Shown here: positions 1 through 4,758 of the stretch, one piece after another | Numbering within the stretch: position 1 is the first letter of the stretch | How the letters are laid out: every line of letters begins with the position of its first letter | Source: CAYNYM01 sp964644375 | GTDB lineage: Bacteria > Desulfobacterota > DSM-4660 > Desulfatiglandales > HGW-15 | Reading direction: 5' to 3' | DNA: 5,351 nucleotides | NCBI GenBank assembly: GCA_964644375.1 | Contig: CAZXWJ010000289.1 | Location: forward strand, 1 to 5,351 | Notes under the pieces: model-generated | Databases searched by the model: none | What the model saw: only the letters and a program-made list of their open reading frames with translations | Told to the model about the DNA's origin: nothing | Made by a program: the position numbers and the translations under genes

Positions 1-2
1 TG

Positions 3-692
3 TTCCTGGACGAAGTCGGCGAACTTCACCCCGAGGCCCAGGTCAGGCTCCTGCGTGTACTTCAGGAAAAGGAGATCGAGAGGGTGGGGGGCACGGTACC
101 CATCCGGCTAGACATTCGGGTCATTGCCGCAACAAACAGGGATCTCAAAACCATGATTCGGGACGGGCGATTCAGAGAAGATCTCTATTTTCGGCTCAAG
201 GTGTTTCCCATAGAAATCCCGCCCCTGCGGGACAGAAAAGGGGACCTCCCGTCCCTGCTTCATCATTTCTTAAAGAAGAAATCAGCAGACATGGGTCTTC
301 GTGCCATGCCTTCCCTGGCTTCGGGAGCCCTTGAACGGCTTGCAGGCTATGCCTGGCCTGGAAATATCCGGGAACTGGAGAACGCCGTTGAACACGCCCT
401 CATTCTCAGCCGGGGCGAGGCGCTTGACTTCAGAGATTACCCGAAGCACGGAAAAAAGCGACCCGCCTACGGCACAGCTTTATCACAGAAGGCTCATGTG
501 CCGACGGATACGCTGGTGCTGGATGAGATCATTTCGGAACATATTCGGGGCGTTCTGCAAATGACCGGAGGAAAGGTGGGCGGGGAAAAGGGGGCCGCAC
601 GACTCCTCGGGGTCAATCCGTCGACACTTCGGAAGCGGATGAGAAAGCTCGGTATTCCCTTTGGCCGGAAGTCCGGTATGAAAAGTCTTTAG
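3..692 (+). CDS. sigma-54-dependent transcriptional activator, C-terminal part (5' partial)
   Basis: This is an NtrC-class activator that would remodel the sigma-54 RNA polymerase closed complex by ATP hydrolysis. The frame is open from the window edge and 229 residues are visible. In order they show the Walker B end (FLDE, residues 1-4), sensor I (AATNRD, about 42-47), the arginine-finger region (GRFREDLYFRL, about 55-65), PLRDRKGD (about 74-81) and the sensor II motif WPGNIREL (about 118-125). A Fis-type helix-turn-helix follows near residues 192-217 (GGEKGAARLLGVNPSTLRKR). Walker A, the GAFTGA sigma-54 contact loop and any receiver or other sensory domain lie upstream of the window, so the input signal cannot be named. 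GTG at 84 is internal to the AAA+ domain and is not a real start. Family assignment is secure. The target genes are unknown, and no clear -24/-12 promoter was recognised in the window. Confidence 0.95.
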   Translation, partial: FLDEVGELHPEAQVRLLRVLQEKEIERVGGTVPIRLDIRVIAATNRDLKTMIRDGRFREDLYFRLKVFPIEIPPLRDRKGDLPSLLHHFLKKKSADMGLRAMPSLASGALERLAGYAWPGNIRELENAVEHALILSRGEALDFRDYPKHGKKRPAYGTALSQKAHVPTDTLVLDEIISEHIRGVLQMTGGKVGGEKGAARLLGVNPSTLRKRMRKLGIPFGRKSGMKSL

Positions 693-725
693 TGTATTGA
701 AAAAAGAGGTGAATCTATTTTTTAA

Positions 726-1004
726 ATGGCAGGCTTTAAAACGAGTTATAAGAATTCCCGGTTCAAGAAAGAGAAACTGGAGGTCGATGGAAAATCCTTT
801 ACCGCTTGTGAATTCGAGGATTGTATCATCATCGTGGCAACAGGGGATACCGACCTGAGCGGATGCCGGTTCAGGAACTGTAAACTCATGCTCAGAGGGA
901 ATGCCTTTAAAATCGGAAAACTCATCGAACTTTTTTCGAAACAGGGCCCCATGAAAGTCCTGGATGTCGATGAGCCGTTGTTTGAAAGGCGGGGTGACGG
1001 GTAA
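726..1004 (+). CDS. small pentapeptide-like hypothetical protein
   Basis: A 92-residue protein beginning 33 nt after the activator gene, so probably co-transcribed with it. AGAGGTGA at 705-712 is a plausible ribosome binding site, although its 13-nt spacing to the ATG is long. The centre (about residues 18-60) carries alternating phenylalanine/cysteine spacing of the type VDGKSFTACEFEDC and TDLSGCRFRNCKL. This resembles short right-handed beta-helix or pentapeptide-like proteins with a 'VDG..F..C.F..C' signature. The segment after it (FKIGKLIELF) looks like the short helix that closes such proteins. There is no signal peptide or membrane segment, so it should be cytoplasmic. The resemblance is from memory of the pattern, and no biochemical role is known to me. 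Four cysteines in a small protein could also mean metal or redox binding, but their spacing fits a beta-helix core better. Confidence 0.75.
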   Translation: MAGFKTSYKNSRFKKEKLEVDGKSFTACEFEDCIIIVATGDTDLSGCRFRNCKLMLRGNAFKIGKLIELFSKQGPMKVLDVDEPLFERRGDG

Positions 1005-1202
1005 GGCGCCTTCGGACCACGATGGTCTTGATGTTTCATATTTCGGAGCTTCAATGGGTGCGAAGTTTTTCCGAAGAAATGACCGTGGGCTTCACAATTT
1101 AAAAATGCTGTGAGGGTATTTATTTGGGAGGAAAAGCGTAACGATTTCGGAAAACTATCGACAGCGCGTTTTTGAAAACAACATTGTTATTCGTCTTTTT
1201 GG

Positions 1203-1210
1203 AAAGGAGG
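1203..1210 (+). promoter_or_regulatory. strong ribosome binding site deciding the DsrE-like start
   Basis: AAAGGAGG lies 9 nt before the ATG at 1220. It places the start there and not at the in-frame TTG at 1172, which has no Shine-Dalgarno sequence and would add 16 residues unlike the DsrE fold. The DsrE first strand (VNFLFVLS) begins directly after ATG 1220. Confidence 0.85.
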
Positions 1211-1219
1211 AAACGTGTT

Positions 1220-1570
1220 ATGGTAAATTTTTTATTCGTATTGAGCAAGAACGAAAATGAGGCGGCGACCCGGTGCTTTCAATTTGCCAAGATCGCCCAT
1301 TCAAAGGGACACCAGGTTGATGTGTTTATGGTCGATGCCGGAGTCCGATGGGCGGATTCAAGCAGGGATTTTGATCAAAAGACCGAAACCGGAGATTGCC
1401 CGAGCGATTATTTGCCCTATCTTGTGGAGAAAAACGTTCCTATCGGGGTCTGAATTCCCTGTGCCAAGAACCGTCAGGTTGACGAGGCAAAGTTTTTCTC
1501 CAACATGGCTCTAGAAGGCGGCCCCCATCTTATTGATCTGGCTGCTGAGGCGAAGGTCTTTAATTTTTAA
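1220..1570 (+). CDS. DsrE-family protein, probable selenoprotein (in-frame UGA = Sec78)
   Basis: Read through the single TGA at 1451-1453, this gene encodes 116 residues, a usual length for small DsrE/DsrF-like proteins, which act in sulfur-transfer or thiol redox chemistry in the cytoplasm. The N-terminal half shows the DsrE alternating fold: strand VNFLFVLS, a helix around AATRCFQFAKIAHSKG, then strand HQVDVFMVDAGV. The strand before the active site is VPIGV, followed by U78-I-P-C81-AKNR, which matches the family's CxxC-type 'C..CAK.R' segment with selenocysteine in the first cysteine position. After the TGA the frame stays open for 38 codons to TAA at 1568-1570. It ends with GGPHLIDLAAEAKVFNF, a typical DsrE C-terminus. 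No base insertion or deletion is needed. A SECIS-like hairpin follows the TGA. A conventional gene caller would stop at 77 residues and lose the active site. The alternative is a nonsense-mutated pseudogene, which is less likely given the exact position and the preserved tail. Partner and sulfur/selenium substrate are unknown; selA/selB/selC are not in the window. Confidence 0.85.
1451..1453 (+). other. predicted selenocysteine UGA codon
   Basis: This is the only stop codon inside the DsrE-like frame. It falls at residue 78, three residues before Cys81, where homologous DsrE proteins have cysteine. Together they form a U-x-x-C redox pair, a common arrangement in bacterial thiol-redox selenoproteins. 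The codon is followed by a SECIS-like hairpin, and the protein continues recognisably on its far side. Confidence 0.82.
1459..1492 (+). promoter_or_regulatory. bacterial SECIS-like hairpin
   Basis: A bacterial SECIS is a stem-loop inside the coding region just 3' of the UGA, with a conserved G(U) in a small apical loop bound by SelB. Here CGTCA (1472-1476) pairs perfectly with TGACG (1480-1484) around the loop GGT (1477-1479). A lower helix pairs GCC (1463-1465) with GGC (1486-1488), and it can extend outward with pairs at 1462-1489, 1460-1491 and 1459-1492. The loop G is 24 nt after the TGA, within the usual bacterial range. The CAGGU at the loop resembles the E. coli fdhF apical sequence as I remember it. 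A competing fold pairs AACC (1469-1472) with GGTT (1477-1480) around loop GTCA, which also begins with GU. Which fold forms needs a folding calculation. Confidence 0.7.
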
Positions 1571-1601
1571 AAAAAAGATCCCAGTCCGTGTTCATTGAAA
1601 A

Positions 1602-1636
1602 AATGCCCCGGTTCAGATGTTTAGACCCGGGGCATT
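1602..1636. terminator. strong inverted repeat, probable intrinsic terminator
   Basis: AATGCCCCGG (1602-1611) and CCGGGGCATT (1627-1636) are perfect 10-base inverted copies with a 15-nt loop, starting 31 nt after the DsrE-like stop codon. Position suggests it ends the + strand transcript. However, the run after the hairpin on + (GCGTTCATTCG) is only weakly T-rich. Read on the - strand, the same hairpin is followed by TTTTTTC, a canonical U-tract. It may therefore act in both directions, or mainly against leftward antisense transcription. Confidence 0.6.
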
Positions 1637-1699
1637 GCGTTCATTCGTGTTAAGGCATTTGCCTATTGCATGTCTTGAAAAAAGGATGATGAATGATGA

Positions 1700-2042
1700 G
1701 TCGTCGAAAAGGGCATTGGAATTGTCAGTGGCCTTCATGCCATGCGCGGCTTTGAGAAGACTTTTGAAAACAAGTATAAAAGTGATTTTTTACCGGTGAA
1801 TGTTTGCCGATTCCCTCCGGATATTCTATCAAGGGACAAAAGTCGGTGTTGAGATCGCGATTATGGCAACCGAGCATGGCTTTATTACTCCGGATGCGGG
1901 ATCTCGACTTTTGCCATTTGGTAAAAACTTTTCCTTGAATGGAAAAATACGTGAAAAGACAAATTTTGTCTATCCCATGCCGATTTTTGTCATCACTCGC
2001 CATGTTTTCGATTCACCGTTTTCCGAATATCCAAAAAAATAA
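1700..2042 (+). pseudogene. pyruvate kinase alpha/beta (C-terminal) domain protein, frameshifted remnant
   Basis: No intact gene occupies the 600 nt between the DsrE-like gene and the 58-aa gene, but a decayed one is readable. From 1700 one frame gives VEKGIGIVSGLHAMRGFEKT and continues to about 1802. The next frame from about 1806 gives ADSLRIFYQGTKVGVEIAIM, then ATEHGFI. Removing one T from TTT (1803-1805) joins them into a PVNVADSLRIFYQGTKVGVE stretch, the conserved core of stand-alone pyruvate-kinase-C-terminal-like proteins ('LR.FGQG.KV.VEI.LMA..G'). Beyond about 1900 the expected GADTA..I segment is shortened and out of frame (GLDFCHLVKTF in another frame), and only KIREK near 1945 is recognisable. 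No N-terminal half or start with a ribosome binding site was found. The lesions make it non-functional. The parent family's role is uncertain (ligand-binding domain without the kinase barrel). Confidence 0.55.
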
Positions 2043-2096
2043 TCGAAAATTAAATAGCTTAGAAGGTATGGAACGTTTATTGCTTTAAAGGTTTCT

Positions 2097-2112
2097 CATC
2101 GTCTCAACGATG
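2097..2112. repeat. short perfect inverted repeat upstream of the 58-aa gene
   Basis: CATCGT (2097-2102) and ACGATG (2107-2112) are perfect inverted copies around CTCA. The repeat lies about 60 nt before the start of the 58-aa gene, where an operator or a 5' leader hairpin could sit. No T-run follows it, so it does not look like a terminator. A six-base arm can arise by chance. Confidence 0.3.
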
Positions 2113-2155
2113 GCCTGGAAAGGAACACTCAAAAGATACTCTGTTTTACGCAGAG

Positions 2156-2162
2156 AAGGAGG
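2156..2162 (+). promoter_or_regulatory. ribosome binding site deciding the start of the 58-aa gene
   Basis: AAGGAGG lies 7 nt before ATG 2170. It selects that ATG over the upstream in-frame ATG at 2110, which has no comparable Shine-Dalgarno sequence and would put 20 extra, unstructured-looking residues in front. Confidence 0.8.
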
Positions 2163-2169
2163 CAGCAAG

Positions 2170-2346
2170 ATGAAGGTCATTCTCAGGGTCTTTGAATATA
2201 AACACACGATCGAAAGGGAATTTTCAAGTGCTGAGGAAGCTCAGAAGGTTCTTGGCCTGATGAATGAGAAGCATCCCGAGTTGATGATCGAGCCCTATTT
2301 CGAAGTGGATGAAAGCTGTGTTCTGGACATTTCCAAAGTCTGCTGA
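2170..2346 (+). CDS. small hypothetical protein, 58 aa
   Basis: I do not recognise a family. The protein starts with a strand-like segment (MKVILRVFEY). A helix-like segment follows (SSAEEAQKVLGLMNEKHPE), then another strand-like part (LMIEPYFEVDES) and a C-terminal ISKVC with the terminal residue a cysteine. The overall beta-alpha-beta outline and acidic character suggest a compact cytoplasmic protein, with no signal peptide or membrane segment. The strong ribosome binding site argues that it is translated. It is flanked by a decayed gene upstream and by 234 nt without a gene downstream, so it seems to be a stand-alone unit. Function is unknown. Confidence 0.65.
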   Translation: MKVILRVFEYKHTIEREFSSAEEAQKVLGLMNEKHPELMIEPYFEVDESCVLDISKVC

Positions 2347-2580
2347 TTTTTCCAGGTCGGTACGGTCTCAAAACCAATATGGCGGGAAGATTCCGCAACG
2401 CCAGAATCGCTGCGGTTTCACCAAGATTCACGCATTATTTGAGCAAGTTATTCCCTGATCTGTCATTTATAGCCATCCTATCGATATCCCACCGTTTTCA
2501 AAAGCGCCCTGTCGATAAGTATTTGGAGATAGACTCCGGCAAATAGAGCCCTTCTGGATCCAAAATACGGTATTGAAAGC
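2347..2580. other. intergenic region, no gene recognised
   Basis: This stretch holds no convincing coding frame. I saw no clean sigma-70 or sigma-54 promoter; a TTGAGC near 2439 has no well-spaced -10 partner. There is also no hairpin-plus-T-run after the 58-aa gene. The frame of the BON gene is open back to 2533 but has no ATG or GTG before 2581. Confidence 0.5.
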
Positions 2581-2946
2581 ATGGAAAAATCGTCCCTTCA
2601 ACGAAGGGGCGATGCGGCGATCCTGGAAAATCATTTCAGCCACACGACTATCGTTGTGGAGGTTCAGGAAAAAGGGTCCGTTCATCTTGCAGGTGGGACA
2701 AGATCCGAGGAGGAAAGGGAGCAACTCCTTACGGTCGTGAAAGGTGTAACAGGTGTATCGGAGGTGGTGTCGGATGTCTTTGTGGGGGATTTTGATAATG
2801 GCCGCCATTTCGGGAGGAAGGCCGTGACGGAGAAGATCAAAACAGGACCCAAGGTCTCGGGGTATCCCATGCCGGTGACCCCCTGGTGGGTGCGAATGTG
2901 GAGGAAAAGGGCAAGAAGCTTAACCAGTAAAATCGTAAATTATTGA
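2581..2946 (+). CDS. single BON-domain protein
   Basis: A 121-residue protein. Residues about 8-70 follow the BON pattern: GDAAILENHF, then a strand (TTIVVEVQEKGSVHLAGGTRS), a helix (EEEREQLLTVVKGV) and the closing GVSEVVSDVFVGD with the conserved glycine and valine of 'GV..V...V.V'. BON domains bind phospholipids or other hydrophobic ligands, often in periplasmic or envelope proteins such as OsmY. This one has no signal peptide, so it is predicted to be cytoplasmic. The remaining 50 residues are basic, with a tryptophan-rich patch (TPWWVRMWRKRARS) that could lie on a membrane surface; this is inference. The ATG at 2581 is the first in the frame, but it has no good Shine-Dalgarno sequence, so the start is uncertain. 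The gene ends 6 nt from the stop of the convergent hydroxylase gene. Confidence 0.75.
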   Translation: MEKSSLQRRGDAAILENHFSHTTIVVEVQEKGSVHLAGGTRSEEEREQLLTVVKGVTGVSEVVSDVFVGDFDNGRHFGRKAVTEKIKTGPKVSGYPMPVTPWWVRMWRKRARSLTSKIVNY

Positions 2947-2952
2947 AAGGTC

Positions 2953-3771
2953 TTATCCTCGACGTCCAATGGCGTACCTTCCCTGGTCGCCTGTAAACGG
3001 CATGGCCAGGATCCTCGGGAGGGTGACTAGGGTATCGTCTCTGAACTGCCTGAGTCCGATGGTCATCCCTTCATGGCCGTCGGTGGGTTGGGCCTTATAG
3101 GTGCCGAAAAGACGGTCCCACCAGGAGAGGTCGAAACCGAAATTGCTGTTGGTTTCTCTCGGGTACACAGAGTGATGCACGCGGTGCATGTCCGGAGTGA
3201 CCAGGATGAGTCTCACAATCCGGTCGATTCCAAGTGGGAGGCGAACATTGCCGTGATTGAACATGGCCATGGCATTCAGGATAACTTCAAAAGCGACCAC
3301 CGCGGCTGGAGGAGGCCCGATAACCACTACGGCCGAGAGTTTGATGAGCATGGAGACCAGAATTTCAATGGGATGGAATCGGAGGCCCGTGGTCACATCA
3401 ATATCCATATCGGCATGATGAATCATGTGAAGGCGCCACAAAAGTGGTACGGCATGGAACATGAGGTGCTGCAGATAGATAATGAAATCCAGGAAAAAAA
3501 TGGCTACAATGAAGGCGACCCAATCGGGTATGTCAAAGCTGTTCAAGAGACCCCAATGGGCTTCCCGGGCCTTTAGCGCCAATCCCAGGACAAGGACGGG
3601 GAACAAGAGCCTGACCAGCAGGGGATTGATCACCGTGATCGTCAGGTTTCGCCCCCACCTTTTCGCCTTAGAGGTGGTCAATTTTCGGCGAGGGGCCAGA
3701 ATTTCCCACAGGGTCATAATCACAAAAACCGATAAAAAAAAGCCCAACCTTATTTTTGCTTCCTCCATCAT
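2953..3771 (-). CDS. sterol desaturase / fatty acid hydroxylase superfamily protein
   Basis: A 272-residue integral membrane di-iron enzyme of the superfamily that uses oxygen to hydroxylate or desaturate lipid-type substrates. Histidine clusters are complete: H102-x3-H106 (QHLMFH), H115-x2-H118-H119 (HMIHH), H173 (NHGN) and H196-x2-H199-H200 (HRVHH). They are followed by the usual NSNFGFDLSWWDRLFGTY segment (about 208-225). Hydrophobic segments near residues 9-26, 48-66, 84-100, 137-152 and 155-172 fit the family topology. The start is the first of two adjacent ATGs (3771 and 3768), preceded by GAGGA about 10 nt upstream. It is the last gene of the leftward run, 48 nt after the acetyltransferase. 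The substrate cannot be assigned. An oxygen-dependent enzyme is notable if the host is an anaerobe. Confidence 0.93.
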   Translation of the reverse strand: MMEEAKIRLGFFLSVFVIMTLWEILAPRRKLTTSKAKRWGRNLTITVINPLLVRLLFPVLVLGLALKAREAHWGLLNSFDIPDWVAFIVAIFFLDFIIYLQHLMFHAVPLLWRLHMIHHADMDIDVTTGLRFHPIEILVSMLIKLSAVVVIGPPPAAVVAFEVILNAMAMFNHGNVRLPLGIDRIVRLILVTPDMHRVHHSVYPRETNSNFGFDLSWWDRLFGTYKAQPTDGHEGMTIGLRQFRDDTLVTLPRILAMPFTGDQGRYAIGRRG

Positions 3772-3819
3772 CTTGTAATCATCCTCGGAATTTAGAAAAT
3801 AACGGTTTGAGAATTTTGG

Positions 3820-4311
3820 TCAAAGCACCAATTCGTAACGTTCTTCGGTGATATTCGCGCCCCAAATGCCATGGGTTTTTTCTTCAGTTTTCCTGAATCC
3901 CGCAGATTGGTAGATGTGTGTCGCTGCATCCAAAAAGCTCACTGTCCAGAGGAAGACAGATGCATACCCGCATATTCTAGAGAACGCGACGGCCTCCCGG
4001 ACTAGTTCCTTTCCCAGCCCCACGCCTCTTGCATCGGGATGAACGAGTAGCCAGCGAAGCTGCGCCTTGGTTTTAGAGGCCTGAACAATGGCGACCGTCC
4101 CAAGGATTTTTTTGTCCCGTTCCGCAATCCAGATACGATTCCGATCACTTCGGGAGAGGGCGAAATCGGACAGGGGAATGGCGACATAGGGCTCGAAAGT
4201 ATGATCGAAGCCATACTCCTTGGCGTAAAGTGTGCCGTGAAGGGTAATGATGGCGCCGATGTCTCCGGGGTTGAAATAGTGCCTGATTTGAAAGGACTGC
4301 AACGCATTCAT
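3820..4311 (-). CDS. GNAT family N-acetyltransferase
   Basis: A 163-residue cytoplasmic acetyltransferase expected to transfer acetyl from acetyl-CoA to an amine. Motif A is clear at about residues 85-104 (LRWLLVHPDARGVGLGKELV), with the RGVGLG pyrophosphate loop at 95-100. The later motif IYQSAGF lies at 133-139. The N-terminus (HGTLYAKEYGFDHTFEPYVA) and the C-terminus (ERYELVL) match the acetyltransferase half of two-domain MarR-type regulator/GNAT proteins, but no MarR half is present. The start is ATG 4311, whose first bases overlap the TGA of the preceding truncated exporter gene (ATGA). This implies translational coupling. A longer frame back to 4476 would run through coding sequence of that gene and adds nothing GNAT-like. 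The substrate is unknown. Confidence 0.9.
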   Translation of the reverse strand: MNALQSFQIRHYFNPGDIGAIITLHGTLYAKEYGFDHTFEPYVAIPLSDFALSRSDRNRIWIAERDKKILGTVAIVQASKTKAQLRWLLVHPDARGVGLGKELVREAVAFSRICGYASVFLWTVSFLDAATHIYQSAGFRKTEEKTHGIWGANITEERYELVL

Positions 4312-4649
4312 CGGGCCACCATGACGGTTCCAACGCCGATCATTATGGTCCCTGTGGCGCGATTGATATTTTGAGCCGCTCGCCGACTGGAAATCAATCG
4401 CCTGGCCTTTGCGGCGCCAAAGGCGTAGATGCCCGACACACAACCCGGAACCCCTGCCACAATGCCAGCAAGACAAGTAATGTCCCGAATAGTCAAATGA
4501 GTGAGATCAAGGAAGCTGGGAAGGGAACCGGCATAAGAACGGAAACCAGTGGAAAGGGCATGGGCTACCGAAGTCAGGACTCCGGGACCGGGAGTCGCTG
4601 CAAGGATGAATACCCCGATGCCGAGGGCCAGGACAGATTCAATAGCCAT
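4308..4649 (-). pseudogene. LysE/RhtB-family exporter with in-frame internal deletion
   Basis: The frame is intact (113 codons) but the protein is about half the usual length of roughly 200-210. Residues 1-41 are a good LysE N-terminus: a first membrane helix (MAIESVLALGIGVFILAATP), the PGPG motif and ALSTGFRSYAG. From about residue 43 the sequence reads as the C-terminal third: FLDLTHLTI, then a helix about 57-77, the GAAKARRLISSRRA linker and the final helix NRATGTIMIGVGTVMVA. The central helices with the YL..LG and NPK motifs are missing, so around 90 residues were lost without breaking the frame. The start ATG 4649 follows AAGGGGTAAGG; an upstream ATG at 4718 lacks a site. It lies 109 nt after the full-length paralogue. 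Transport activity is unlikely, but translation may persist to couple the overlapping acetyltransferase. Confidence 0.75.
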
Positions 4650-4758
4650 CAACCTTACCCCTTGAAAGTGTGATTTATGGGGAGGGGTTAGAATATATCC
4701 GTTCAGAGAAGGCCTCATCCTTTTCCGCGTGACGGAATTTTCGGTGGACGTGGATCTC

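Noticed and set aside
1015..1027. GACCA-CGA-TGGTC hairpin after the 92-aa gene.
   Set aside because: Only five base pairs and no T-run, so too weak to call a terminator.
1178..1189. AACAA-CA-TTGTT inverted repeat near 1178-1189, a possible operator before the DsrE-like gene.
   Set aside because: It is AT-rich and short, and no well-spaced -35/-10 pair was found around it, so chance is likely.
1172..1453. A 93-aa frame ending at the TGA, starting at TTG 1172.
   Set aside because: The strong ribosome binding site points to ATG 1220, and the protein continues recognisably beyond the TGA, so this is only part of the selenoprotein gene.
2183..2431. A minus-strand open frame over the 58-aa gene.
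   Set aside because: It is antisense to a gene with a good ribosome binding site and has no recognisable content.
3073..3576. A 167-codon open frame on the + strand.
   Set aside because: It lies antisense within the hydroxylase gene, is histidine- and glycine-rich from complementing that gene, and resembles no family.
4312..4476. N-terminal extension of the acetyltransferase.
   Set aside because: It overlaps the C-terminal coding part of the LysE-like gene in another frame and has low-complexity, non-GNAT content. ATG 4311 fits the domain start.
4723..4737. TTCCG-CGTGA-CGGAA inverted repeat between the two LysE-family genes.
   Set aside because: The stem has only five pairs, and the T-run lies on the + strand, where no gene ends. 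Not a convincing terminator for the leftward genes.
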